A program made the position numbers and the translations under genes. DNA of 64,000 bases from Mycolicibacterium sp. Its GTDB lineage: Bacteria; Actinomycetota; Actinomycetes; Mycobacteriales; Mycobacteriaceae. Positions 19,287 to 26,992 of this stretch are shown here, piece by piece. Under the pieces are notes generated by a model. It did no database searches. It was not told the DNA's origin and worked only from the letters and a program-made list of their open reading frames with translations. The stretch is from contig JACJWN010000010.1 in assembly GCA_020637165.1 (NCBI GenBank), forward strand, positions 124,001-188,000. The letters are read 5' to 3'. Position 1 is the stretch's first letter. The number at the start of each line of letters is the position of its first letter.

Positions 19287-19968
19287 ACCCGGCGCCGACG
19301 ATTCCGGCCAGCACTGGGACGACGTCGTCGACGTGATCTGCGTCGGTTCCCACCCCGGCGTGCTGGCTTACGGACTGTGTTGCGCGGCAGCCGATCTTGA
19401 CGTCCTGGTGATCGACCCGCCGGCCCGGCCCGATCCCGTACTGGACGAGTTCACCGCGGCCATGATCGAGGATCTCGGCGACCCGGAGCTGGTTGCGACC
19501 CTCGCGGTGCACTCGGTGCGCCCGGCCCCGGCAGCCGAGAGCCGGACGCGGCACGACTTCGTCGGGCCCCGCCTGCGGGACTGGTCGGTGCGATGCCTGG
19601 CCTCCCCGCTGGCGGTGTTGCTCACCGAGGTCTCCGACCTGCTGGTCCCGATGCTGGCCGATGACGGGGAGCCGATCACCGCCGCCGTGCTCGGCGGCTA
19701 CCACGCACCGCTGGGGCGGTGGCTGCGCGACCGGGCCGCCGAGCAGGAGTTGACCGCCGACGGTGCCCTCGAGGCGCTGGTCCTCGACGGCGGCAGGATC
19801 GCCGGGGTCCGACTCGCCGACGGCTCCACGGTGGCCGCCGCCGCGGGTCTGGCACTGCCGATCGGGCCGGAGGCCGCCCCGGAGATCGATGACAGCGGGG
19901 ATCTCGACGTCGCCGTCGTCGGGCGGTCCTTCGGGCGCTTCGCCCGGGTCGAGCTGTTGCGGCGATGA
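19279..19968 (+). CDS. Conserved hypothetical protein with Rossmann-like N-terminus (Rv0381c-like)
   Basis: A 229-aa protein whose N-terminus, DVICVGSHPGVLAYGLCCAA, looks like the first beta-alpha unit of a flavin/nucleotide-binding fold but with GSHPGVLA in place of GxGxxG, so binding may be lost. It shows no obvious catalytic motif. The ATG at 19279 overlaps the pyrE stop and the 3' end overlaps the methyltransferase start by 4 bp, so it is firmly in the operon. The position matches Rv0381c between pyrE and the methyltransferase. Confidence 0.75.
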   Translation: MSEPGADDSGQHWDDVVDVICVGSHPGVLAYGLCCAAADLDVLVIDPPARPDPVLDEFTAAMIEDLGDPELVATLAVHSVRPAPAAESRTRHDFVGPRLRDWSVRCLASPLAVLLTEVSDLLVPMLADDGEPITAAVLGGYHAPLGRWLRDRAAEQELTADGALEALVLDGGRIAGVRLADGSTVAAAAGLALPIGPEAAPEIDDSGDLDVAVVGRSFGRFARVELLRR

Positions 19969-20609
19969 GCGATCCGGGGCCCACCGAATGGTCCACCGCA
20001 GAGCCGGGTGTCGGCCCGTGGGCCGGGGCGGCGCCGGAGGACCCGCGCTACGACCCGGAACTGCTGCGCGAGGGCGACAGCCGCAACGTGGTCGACGCCT
20101 ACCGGTACTGGCGCCGCGAGGCCATCGTCGCCGACATCGACCGCCGCCGGCACCGGCTGCACGTGGCGATCGAGAACTTTGGCAACGACGCCAACATCGG
20201 GGCGGTGGTCCGCACCGCCAACGCCTTCGCCGTGCACACCGTGCACATCGTCGGCCGACGGCGCTGGAACCGCCGCGGCGCCATGGTCACCGACCGCTAC
20301 CAGCATTTGACCCACCACGACACCACGGAGGACCTGCTGGCCTTCGCCGCCGAGGCGGGCCTGCGGGTGGTCGCCGTAGACAACGTCCCCGGTGCGGTGC
20401 GGCTGGAGCAAACCAGCCTGCCCCGGGACTGCCTGCTGGTGTTCGGCCAGGAGGGCCCGGGCATCTCCGCGGCGGCGCAGGCGGGGGCTCAGATGACGGT
20501 GTCGATCGCCCAGTTCGGTTCGACCCGCAGCATCAATGCCGGGGCGGCCGCCGGCATCGCCATGCACGCCTGGATCCGGCAATGGGCCGACCTTTCCCAG
20601 GCCTGGTAG
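19965..20609 (+). CDS. TrmH/SpoU family rRNA or tRNA 2'-O-methyltransferase
   Basis: A 214-aa SPOUT methyltransferase (Rv0380c-like). Motif 1 is IENFGNDANIGAVVRTANAF with the conserved N and R residues; motif 2 is LVFGQEGPGIS; motif 3 is QFGSTRSINAGAAAGIAMHAW. These together form the knotted SAM site. The ATG overlaps the previous stop (ATGA). An N-terminal extension of about 60 residues precedes the catalytic fold. The RNA target cannot be read from the sequence. Confidence 0.93.
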   Translation: MSDPGPTEWSTAEPGVGPWAGAAPEDPRYDPELLREGDSRNVVDAYRYWRREAIVADIDRRRHRLHVAIENFGNDANIGAVVRTANAFAVHTVHIVGRRRWNRRGAMVTDRYQHLTHHDTTEDLLAFAAEAGLRVVAVDNVPGAVRLEQTSLPRDCLLVFGQEGPGISAAAQAGAQMTVSIAQFGSTRSINAGAAAGIAMHAWIRQWADLSQAW

Positions 20610-20625
20610 GGCAGGATCTCTGGCT

Positions 20626-21726
20626 ATGGACCAATGGTGGGGCAACCGGGCGGCCAGCGCAGAGGCCGCGGTGACCACCCGGCACCTGGACCGGCTCTGG
20701 GGACTTCCCGGCACCCAACTCGGCGTGGTGGGCTGGCCGTCCACCCGAAAGGACCGGGCGTTCGGCACCTGGCACTACTGGTGGCAGGCCCACCTGCTCG
20801 ACACCCTCATCGACGCGCAACTGCGCGACCCGCAACCCGAACGGGCGGGGCGGATCCGCCGTCAGATCCGCGGCCACCACCTCCGCAACATCGGCCGCTG
20901 GACCAACAGCTACTACGACGATATGGCGTGGCTGGCACTGGCGCTGGAACGCGCCGGGCGGCTGGTCGGGGTCGGCCGGCCCGGCGCCCTGGCCACGCTG
21001 GGACGCCAATTGCTGGGCGCCTGGATGCCCGAGCTGGGCGGCGGCATCCCGTGGCGCAAACAGGACCGGTTCTTCAACGCCCCGGCCAACGGCCCCGCCG
21101 GGATCTTCCTGGCCCGCTACCACAGCCTGCACCGGGCGCAGCAGACCGCCGACTGGATCGAGAACACCCTCATCGACCCGGAAACCAAGCTGGTCTTCGA
21201 CGGCATCAAGGCCGGCTCGCTGGTCCGCGCTCAGTACACCTACTGCCAGGGCGTCGTAGTGGGTCTGGAGACCGAACTGGCCGTGCGCACCGGAGAGGAG
21301 CGCCATCGGGACCGGGTCGCCCGGCTGGTGGCGGCGATCGGTGAGCACATGACCCACGGCGGGGTGCTCCGCGGCGCAGGTGGCGGTGACGGCGGGCTGT
21401 TCGCCGGGATCACCGCACGTTATCTGGCGCTGGCCGCCACCACCCTGCCCGGTGAGTCGGCCGCCGACGTCGCCACCCGCGACGCCGCGGCAGGCATCGT
21501 GCTCGCCTCAGCCCGCGCGGCCTGGGACAACCGGCAGAGCGTGGACGGATTGCCCCTGTTCGGGGCGTTCTGGGACCGGGCCCCGGAGATCCCGCGCCCA
21601 GGCGTGGCGCCCGGCAAGCTCGTCGGCGGTGCGGTAACCGAATCGGCCGCCCCCGAGCGGGACCTTTCGGTCCAGGTGTCGGGCTGGATGTTGATGGAAG
21701 CCGCCCACACTGTGGCCGGCCGGTGA
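20626..21726 (+). CDS. Glycoside hydrolase family 76 protein (alpha-1,6-mannanase-like)
   Basis: A 366-aa (alpha/alpha)6-barrel protein like Rv0365c. The double-Asp catalytic signature is SYYDDMAWLALAL (about residues 101-113). The fold is supported by the repeated barrel helices and GGGIPWRKQ. The M. tuberculosis homologue is reported as GH76-like and important for acid resistance. No signal peptide is visible, so it is probably cytosolic, unusual for a GH76 enzyme. ATG 20626, 16 bp after the methyltransferase stop. It is probably in the same transcript. Its substrate might be an alpha-1,6-mannoside from lipomannan (inference). Confidence 0.85.
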   Translation: MDQWWGNRAASAEAAVTTRHLDRLWGLPGTQLGVVGWPSTRKDRAFGTWHYWWQAHLLDTLIDAQLRDPQPERAGRIRRQIRGHHLRNIGRWTNSYYDDMAWLALALERAGRLVGVGRPGALATLGRQLLGAWMPELGGGIPWRKQDRFFNAPANGPAGIFLARYHSLHRAQQTADWIENTLIDPETKLVFDGIKAGSLVRAQYTYCQGVVVGLETELAVRTGEERHRDRVARLVAAIGEHMTHGGVLRGAGGGDGGLFAGITARYLALAATTLPGESAADVATRDAAAGIVLASARAAWDNRQSVDGLPLFGAFWDRAPEIPRPGVAPGKLVGGAVTESAAPERDLSVQVSGWMLMEAAHTVAGR

Positions 21727-21814
21727 GCCCGGGCCCGCTCAGAACCCGGCGCGATTGCCACACCGCGGTTATGCTCGCCCCGAGCCCGCGACGGGAGAAG
21801 GAGAACGCGACCCG

Positions 21815-22465
21815 ATGAAGAAGATCTTGAGCGCGCTCGCGATCGGCGCACTGCTCGCCGGTTGCACCCCCGACGAGAAGGCCTCCACGGCCACCTCCTC
21901 GGCCCCGCCGACCGTCTGGCAGGGCTCCGCCGACATGACCAACACGACGCTGCACAAGTACATCGTCGACAACGACATCTCCGAGTACCCGTTCCGGCCC
22001 GAGGAGCCCGACACCCCGAAGGTCGACTTCCCGATGCCGCCGGATTGGAGTGACGCCGGCGACCAGACGCCGGAGTGGGCCTACGGGGCGATCAAGTACG
22101 ACAAGGCCGTCGACCCCGACGATCCCCCCGTCGTGATCGCCATCGCCTCCAAGCTGACCGGCGACGTCGACCCGGAGAAGATCCTCGAGTACGCGCCGGG
22201 CCAGCTCAACGAGTTGCCGGAGTTCACCCCCATCGGCGAGCCGGAGAAGGACTCCCTGGGCGGTTTCGAGGCCATCGACTATGCCGGAACCTACGTGTGG
22301 GAGGGCAAGAAGCGGATCGTCGGCCAGCAGACGATCGTCGTCCCCGGCAAGGACGCCGTATACGTTCTGCAACTCAATGGCGACGCCCTCGATGGCCAGC
22401 AGGATGTCGTGCTCGACGCGGCCAAGGTCATCGCCGAGAAGACCACGATCACCGTCCCGTCCTGA
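21815..22465 (+). CDS. LpqN-family lipoprotein
   Basis: A 216-aa secreted lipoprotein. Signal peptide MKKILSALAIGALLAGC with lipobox LLAGC; the lipidated Cys is residue 17. The LpqN-type domain follows, with DFPMPPDWSDAGDQTPEW as the diagnostic N-terminal stretch. A good GGAGAAGGAG ribosome site precedes ATG 21815. LpqN members are linked to envelope lipid processing by binding mycolate-related partners, but this paralogue's role is unknown. It lies 32 bp before another secreted protein. Confidence 0.9.
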   Translation: MKKILSALAIGALLAGCTPDEKASTATSSAPPTVWQGSADMTNTTLHKYIVDNDISEYPFRPEEPDTPKVDFPMPPDWSDAGDQTPEWAYGAIKYDKAVDPDDPPVVIAIASKLTGDVDPEKILEYAPGQLNELPEFTPIGEPEKDSLGGFEAIDYAGTYVWEGKKRIVGQQTIVVPGKDAVYVLQLNGDALDGQQDVVLDAAKVIAEKTTITVPS

Positions 22466-22496
22466 CCGGACGATCGCAGAATCACCGGAGGATCAG

Positions 22497-22799
22497 ATGA
22501 CAATCACGTTCACGGCTTCCCGACTCGTCATGGCGTCGGCGTTCGCAGCGGCGCTGCTCTCGGCTCCGGTGATCACCGCGCCTCCCGCCTCGGCCGCCTG
22601 CCCGGCCAGCACGATCGCCGATCCCCGCACCGGGGTGTGCTGGCCGCAGTCCCAGACCACCCTGGGCATCTCCGGTCCCGGCGGGATCTGCCTGCCCGGC
22701 CGCATCGGCCTGTGCCTGGGCGGTCTGCAGAACTCGCCGATCCCCGGCGCCGCGATCCGCCCGCAGGTCCCGGCCGGGGCCAACCGGGTCTGGCCGTAA
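22497..22799 (+). CDS. Small secreted protein
   Basis: A 100-aa protein with a clear Sec signal peptide (hydrophobic core about residues 10-25, likely cleavage after PPASA, residue about 34) leaving a mature part rich in Pro/Gly with four Cys (CPASTIADP, GVCWPQ, GICLPGRIGLCLGG), consistent with two disulfides. GGAG precedes ATG 22497. Probably expressed with the LpqN-like lipoprotein. I recall similar small proteins in mycobacteria but no function. Confidence 0.75.
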   Translation: MTITFTASRLVMASAFAAALLSAPVITAPPASAACPASTIADPRTGVCWPQSQTTLGISGPGGICLPGRIGLCLGGLQNSPIPGAAIRPQVPAGANRVWP

Positions 22800-22802
22800 G
22801 GG

Positions 22803-23465
22803 TCAGTTCTCCTCGGGCAGCACGCCGCGGCGGCGCAGCACGTTGCGCCCCACCGCGGTCAGACCCGGCAGGATCGACAGGAACACGATGAGCAGGATCA
22901 CCAGCTCGAAGTTGTTCTTGACGAACGGAATGTTGCCCAGGAAGTAGCCCAGCAGGGTGACCCCGGATCCCCACAGGATCCCGCCGACGATGTCGAAGCC
23001 GAGGAACACCGGGTAGCGCATATAGGACACCCCGGCCAGCACGGGGGTGAAGGTGCGCACGATCGGGACGAATCGGGCCAGGATGATCGTCTTCGGTCCG
23101 TGTTTCTCGAAGAACGCGTGCGACTCCGTCACGTAGTGCTTCTTGAAGAAGCGGGAGTCTTCCTTGTCGAACAGCGCCGGGCCGATCCGCCGGCCGATGA
23201 AATAGGCGGTCTGATCGCCCAGGATCGCCACCACCGCGACGGCGATCACCAGCACCCAGATGTTGACCGGGGGATTCGGGGCGGCGGCCAGCAGTCCGCC
23301 GGTGAATAACAGCGAATCGCCCGGCAGCAGGGGGAACAGCAGGCCGGTCTCGATGAAGACGATGACCAGGATGCCCGGCAGCACTGCCGAGGCGAACAAT
23401 CCGCCGTCGCCCAGCCAGTACATCGGGTCCAGGATGCTGGGCAGCGCCAGAACGGTGGTGGTCAT
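22803..23465 (-). CDS. DedA family membrane protein
   Basis: A 220-aa DedA/VTT-domain protein (Rv0364-like), convergent with the secreted protein (3-bp gap). Family motif: FIETGLLFPLLPGDSLLFTGG near the N-terminus and KHGPKTIILARFVPIVRTFTP in the middle, both strongly conserved in DedA. About four to five membrane helices. DedA proteins act in lipid flipping (undecaprenyl phosphate or phosphatidylethanolamine-type lipids) and envelope homeostasis. ATG 23465. Confidence 0.93.
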   Translation of the reverse strand: MTTTVLALPSILDPMYWLGDGGLFASAVLPGILVIVFIETGLLFPLLPGDSLLFTGGLLAAAPNPPVNIWVLVIAVAVVAILGDQTAYFIGRRIGPALFDKEDSRFFKKHYVTESHAFFEKHGPKTIILARFVPIVRTFTPVLAGVSYMRYPVFLGFDIVGGILWGSGVTLLGYFLGNIPFVKNNFELVILLIVFLSILPGLTAVGRNVLRRRGVLPEEN

Positions 23466-23535
23466 GAGGCCCCAAGATACCGGTGGCGTTTGACATACTG
23501 CCCTTCAGACGCACCCGAACCGCCGAGAGGACACC

Positions 23536-24570
23536 ATGCCCATCGCCACCCCCGAGGTCTACGCGGAGATGCTCAACCGCGCCAAGGAGCACGCGTTCGC
23601 GTTCCCGGCCATCAACTGCACCTCGTCGGAGACCGTCAACGCCGCGATCAAGGGATTCGCCGACGCCGGCAGCGACGGCATCATCCAGTTCTCCACCGGC
23701 GGTGCGGAATTCGCCTCCGGACTCGGCGTCAAGGACATGGTCACCGGCGCGGTCGCGCTGGCCGAGTTCGCCCATGTCATCGCCGAGAAGTACTCGATCA
23801 CCGTGGCGCTGCACACCGACCACTGCCCCAAGGACAAACTGGACACCTACGTGCGGCCGCTGTTGGCGGTGTCGGCCGAGCGGGTCCGCAACGGGCGCAA
23901 CCCGCTGTTCCAGTCGCACATGTGGGACGGCTCGGCCGTGCCGATCGGGGAGAACCTGTCGATTGCCCAGGAACTGCTCGCCAAGGCCGCCGCCGCCAAG
24001 ATCATCCTGGAGGTGGAGATCGGCGTCGTCGGCGGCGAGGAGGACGGCGTCGAGGCCGAGATCAACGACAAGCTCTACACCAGCCCGGAGGACTTCGAGA
24101 AGACCGTCGACGCGCTGGGGGCGGGAGAGAACGGCCGCTATCTGCTGGCCGCCACTTTCGGCAACGTCCACGGCGTCTACAAGCCCGGCAACGTGGTGCT
24201 CAAGCCCGACGTGCTGGCCGAGGGTCAGCGGGTGGCGGCGGCCAAACTGGGCCTGGCCGAGGGCGCCAAGCCGTTCGACTTCGTCTTCCACGGTGGATCG
24301 GGATCGCTGAAGTCCGAGATCGAGGACTCGCTGCGTTTCGGCGTGGTCAAGATGAACGTCGACACCGACACCCAGTACGCCTTCACCCGCCCGCTGGCCG
24401 GGCACATGTTCACCAATTACGACGGCGTGCTGAAGATCGACGGCGAGGTGGGCAACAAGAAGGTCTACGACCCGCGCAGCTACCTGAAGAAGGCCGAGGC
24501 GGGTATGTCCGAGCGGGTGGTCGAGGCCTGCAACGACCTACGCAGCGCCGGGCGCAGCGTGTCGGCCTGA
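23536..24570 (+). CDS. fba: Class II fructose-bisphosphate aldolase
   Basis: A 344-aa zinc aldolase (same length as Rv0363c) of glycolysis and gluconeogenesis. Zinc ligands and active site: ALHTDHCPKDKL (Asp/His), FHGGSGS (phosphate loop), and YKPGNVVLKPDVL. ATG 23536 with GAGAGGAC upstream. An upstream TTGACA (23489-23494) with CATACT just inside it may be promoter sequence. The gene is on its own; DedA starts divergently 70 bp away. Essential in M. tuberculosis and a drug-target candidate. Confidence 0.97.
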   Translation: MPIATPEVYAEMLNRAKEHAFAFPAINCTSSETVNAAIKGFADAGSDGIIQFSTGGAEFASGLGVKDMVTGAVALAEFAHVIAEKYSITVALHTDHCPKDKLDTYVRPLLAVSAERVRNGRNPLFQSHMWDGSAVPIGENLSIAQELLAKAAAAKIILEVEIGVVGGEEDGVEAEINDKLYTSPEDFEKTVDALGAGENGRYLLAATFGNVHGVYKPGNVVLKPDVLAEGQRVAAAKLGLAEGAKPFDFVFHGGSGSLKSEIEDSLRFGVVKMNVDTDTQYAFTRPLAGHMFTNYDGVLKIDGEVGNKKVYDPRSYLKKAEAGMSERVVEACNDLRSAGRSVSA

Positions 24571-24583
24571 CCGCGGTCGCGGG

Positions 24584-25417
24584 TCAGGACGACTGGCAGA
24601 TCTTCCACTGGTCGTCGCGGAACTGCAGATCGAAGCTGCGCGTCGAGGTGGTGGCCGGATCGAAAGCCATGTACGAGGTGACGTTGGCCTCGGCGTGGTC
24701 GCCGTTGACCACCACCTCGTCGATGCTGGCGATCACCGGGTACTGCTTGGCGGCCACGATCCGGGTGTAGGCGTCGGCCCACGCCTGGTCATCGAACTTG
24801 TCGTAGTTGTTGCGGGTCTCCCCGCAGGTGACGCTGCGCAGGGTGGCCAGGTCGCCGCCGCGCACCGCGGTGTCGAAGGTCTCGATGGTCGCGCGGACCT
24901 GGTTCTGCTGGGCCTCCCGGGCCGTACCGGCCCGCTTGATCAGCACCACCCCGACGATCGCCGCCGCCAGCAGGGCCGCGACGATCAGCAGGATCGGGAT
25001 CAGCCAACTCGGCCGCTGAGGGGTGCTCGGCGGGATGGCCACCGGTCCCGCGGGGCGTGCCCGGTGGGCGTCGGCGGTGGCCTGGACGGGGGTGGCGATG
25101 AACTCGGCCTCGTCATCGGGCACCCGGTCGATGATCTGCGTGGAACCGGCGTCGAAACCCGGTGCGGTGTAACGGCGCTCGCCGGTGGGAGGGGAAGAGG
25201 AATCGGCATCGGTGGGGATCTCGATCACCTCGGTGACCGGGTCGGCGTCGTTCGGTGGCGGGTAGCCGGTTTCGGACGCCGCCGTTATTTTGGACGCTGC
25301 CGTTATTTCAGACGCTGCCGTTATTTCAGACGCCGCTGCTGCTTCGGACGCAGCAGCAGCCTCGGCCGCCGCGGTGCGTTCGGCGTCGTCGTGGTCGGTC
25401 CCGGACGGGTTCGACAT
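24584..25417 (-). CDS. Conserved membrane protein with 6-residue repeats (Rv0361-like)
   Basis: A 277-aa protein. The N-terminal third is a low-complexity repeat (units EAAAAS, EITAAS, KITAAS, about residues 19-48), then Asp/Glu-rich sequence. One transmembrane segment (LIPILLIVAALLAAAIVGVVLI, residues about 139-160) is followed by a C-terminal domain of about 115 residues with the SnoaL/lumazine-like pattern (TFDTAVRGGDLATLRSVTC). The cytosolic N-terminus and outside C-terminus are predicted. The repeat encodes an 18-bp tandem array at DNA level. It is convergent with fba. Confidence 0.85.
   Translation of the reverse strand: MSNPSGTDHDDAERTAAAEAAAASEAAAASEITAASEITAASKITAASETGYPPPNDADPVTEVIEIPTDADSSSPPTGERRYTAPGFDAGSTQIIDRVPDDEAEFIATPVQATADAHRARPAGPVAIPPSTPQRPSWLIPILLIVAALLAAAIVGVVLIKRAGTAREAQQNQVRATIETFDTAVRGGDLATLRSVTCGETRNNYDKFDDQAWADAYTRIVAAKQYPVIASIDEVVVNGDHAEANVTSYMAFDPATTSTRSFDLQFRDDQWKICQSS
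25272..25361 (-). repeat. Five 18-bp tandem units inside the Rv0361-like gene
   Basis: Units beginning at 25272, 25290, 25308, 25326 and 25344. The middle pair TTGGACGCTGCCGTTATT and TCAGACGCTGCCGTTATT differ at two bases; the last two diverge to GCTGCTGCT and GCAGCAGCC. Each encodes six residues on the minus strand, so copy-number change would be in frame. Confidence 0.85.
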
Positions 25418-25515
25418 GGCGTGTTGGGTGTCCCTCCTGATGCAAACTCTCCGCAGACCCTAACGGGTGGGTCGGACGACCGGCCGTCAACGACCCCGGA
25501 CCGGACCGGCACAAT

Positions 25516-25938
25516 ATGGTCATGACTTCGTTCGGCGATCTTCTGGGACCCCCGCCGGTGCTGCTGCCCGGTGACACCGAAGCCGAGGCCGCCCTGGCGG
25601 CCGGTGAAAACCCGGCGACCGTGGCCGCCGGCCATCCCGCGGCCTCGGTCGCGTGGGCCTGCCTGGCCGAAGAGGCCCTCGACGCCGACAAGGCCGTCAC
25701 CGCTTACGCCTACGCGCGCACCGGATACCACCGCGGCCTGGACCAACTGCGCCGCAACGGCTGGAAGGGTTTCGGCCCAGTGCCCTACGGCCACGAGCCC
25801 AACCGCGGTTTCCTTCGGTGCGTCGCGGCCTTGGCCCGCGCCGCCGACGATATCGGCGAGACCGACGAGTTCGAACGTTGCCGGGATCTGCTCGACGACT
25901 GCGACCCGACGGCGCGCGCCGAACTGGGGCTGGCCTGA
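25516..25938 (+). CDS. DUF3151 protein (Rv0360c-like)
   Basis: A 140-aa cytosolic protein recognised as DUF3151, an actinobacterial family. Core: AAGHPAASVAWACLAEEAL and AYARTGYHRGLDQLRRNGWK, a helical TPR-like pattern. ATG 25516 or 25522 (MTSFGD) are both possible. It is divergent from the Rv0361-like gene with a 98-bp gap. No known function. Confidence 0.9.
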   Translation: MVMTSFGDLLGPPPVLLPGDTEAEAALAAGENPATVAAGHPAASVAWACLAEEALDADKAVTAYAYARTGYHRGLDQLRRNGWKGFGPVPYGHEPNRGFLRCVAALARAADDIGETDEFERCRDLLDDCDPTARAELGLA

Positions 25939-25953
25939 GCAGGGTCCCCCGGT

Positions 25954-26847
25954 CTAGACGTCTTCGGTGACGGGGCACTCATCGGAACTCCCGGGGGGCT
26001 CCACCTGAACGGTGGCGTGGTCGAGTCCGCGGGCGGCCAGCACCGCCCGCGCGTCGTCGAGCACCCGGGCGGAACGCCCGTCGCTGGCCAGGTGCGCGGT
26101 CACCATGTCCTTGCCCGGGGCCAGCGTCCAGACGTGCAGGTCGTGCACCTCGGTGACCCCGTCGACCGCGGCCAGCGCCGAACGCAGTTCGACGACGTCG
26201 ATATGCGCCGGTGAGGACTCCGAGAGGATGCGCAGCGCCGCGCGCGCCAGCGCGATCGCCCTCGGCAGCACCCACAGTGCCACCAGCACGGCCACCACGG
26301 TGTCGGCATACGGCCAACGCGTCGTGACCGTGACGATGCCGGCGATCAGTACCCCGAGGCTGCTGACCGCGTCGGCCAGCACCTCCATATAGGCGCCCTT
26401 GACGGCCAGGCTGCTCTCGGCGTGCGAGCGCAGCAAGAGCACCACAGCGGTATTGGCGGCCAGCGCGGCCAGCGCCACCAGGATCATCGGCCAGCCTGGG
26501 ACCTCCGGCTTCTTCCCGAGCCGTTCGATCGCCTCGTAGACGATGAACACCGAAACACCCAACAGCAGCATCGCATTGGCCACCGCGGTGAACACCTCGG
26601 CGCGATGCCAGCCGTAGGTGCGCGCCGCCGACTTCGATCCCCGGCGGGCCAGCATCAACGCGGTCAGGCCCATGAACAGCGCGACCAGGTCGGTGAGCAT
26701 GTGGCTGGCGTCGGCCAGCAGGGCCAGCGACCCGATGATCAGGGCCGTGGTGAGTTCGACGACGAAGAAGGTGGCCAGGATCGTCGAGGCCGCCACCATC
26801 CGGCTCACTCGGGCGTCCGCGCTCCCGTGACTGTGTCCGGCTCCCAT
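25954..26847 (-). CDS. Cation diffusion facilitator (CDF) transporter
   Basis: A 297-aa CDF metal exporter. Six transmembrane segments over residues about 15-205; the metal-site motif ADASHMLTDLVALFMG (HxxxD in helix 2) and a matching pair in helix 5 (ADAVSSLG) are intact. The cytosolic C-terminal domain is about 80 residues and ends HATVQVEP. A His-rich GHSHGSAD at the N-terminus (residues 4-11) may bind metal. ATG 26847 is chosen over an upstream in-frame 26871. The gap before it holds a palindrome at 26901-26926 suited to a metal-responsive regulator. Zn, Co or Mn efflux cannot be distinguished. Confidence 0.93.
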   Translation of the reverse strand: MGAGHSHGSADARVSRMVAASTILATFFVVELTTALIIGSLALLADASHMLTDLVALFMGLTALMLARRGSKSAARTYGWHRAEVFTAVANAMLLLGVSVFIVYEAIERLGKKPEVPGWPMILVALAALAANTAVVLLLRSHAESSLAVKGAYMEVLADAVSSLGVLIAGIVTVTTRWPYADTVVAVLVALWVLPRAIALARAALRILSESSPAHIDVVELRSALAAVDGVTEVHDLHVWTLAPGKDMVTAHLASDGRSARVLDDARAVLAARGLDHATVQVEPPGSSDECPVTEDV

Positions 26848-26900
26848 GCCCCGATTATCCCAGCTGTCCACCGACCCCGCAGATAGGTTACAAAAGTCCC

Positions 26901-26926
26901 TAGCAAAGTCTCCAGTGACTTTGCTA
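26901..26926. promoter_or_regulatory. 10-bp perfect palindrome upstream of the CDF gene
   Basis: TAGCAAAGTC (26901-26910), 6-bp spacer, GACTTTGCTA (26917-26926), a perfect inverted repeat. On the minus strand it lies about 54-80 bp before the CDF ATG, near the -35 of a plausible promoter. It resembles metalloregulator or MarR operators; the extended half ACATAGCAAAG recalls the E. coli MntR box, which may be coincidental. The regulator is unknown. Confidence 0.6.
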
Positions 26927-26937
26927 TGTTGATATTC

Positions 26938-26982
26938 AGTACGGCAGCGGCCTGAGGGGGGTTCGCTGCCGTACTTCTTTTT
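26938..26982 (+). terminator. Rho-independent terminator, 12-bp stem
   Basis: Stem 26938-26949 with 26964-26975 (GTACGGCAGCG pairs with CGCTGCCGTAC, plus A-T), 14-nt G-rich loop, then TTCTTTTT. It is the clearest classical intrinsic terminator in the window and points rightward, away from the CDF gene and toward the end of the minus-strand protease gene, so it ends no obvious protein-coding transcript. Confidence 0.85.
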
Positions 26983-26992
26983 GCGCGGCTGG

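Larger units (their letters stand above)
26896..26982 (+). ncRNA. Candidate small RNA with two hairpins (orphan terminator)
   Basis: On the plus strand a 10-bp stem (26901-26910/26917-26926, loop TCCAGT) is followed by a terminator hairpin 26938-26949/26964-26975 and the T-tract TTCTTTTT (26975-26982). No plus-strand gene precedes it: the CDF gene upstream is on the minus strand. A TAGGTT at 26884-26889 could be a -10, giving a transcript of about 87 nt; the -35 is weak. The hairpin and T-tract are directly visible; transcription is inference. Confidence 0.35.

Noticed and set aside
22573-24405. Long antisense open frames (also at 29182-31284, 51651-54368 and 54896-56581)
   Set aside because: Their translations are low-complexity Arg/Gly/Ala-rich or mirror the real genes; each lies opposite well-supported proteins, as expected in high-GC DNA.
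26848-26992. DosR box at 26885-26900 (AAAAGTCCC)
   Set aside because: Only one half site; the GGGAC partner is missing at the required spacing.
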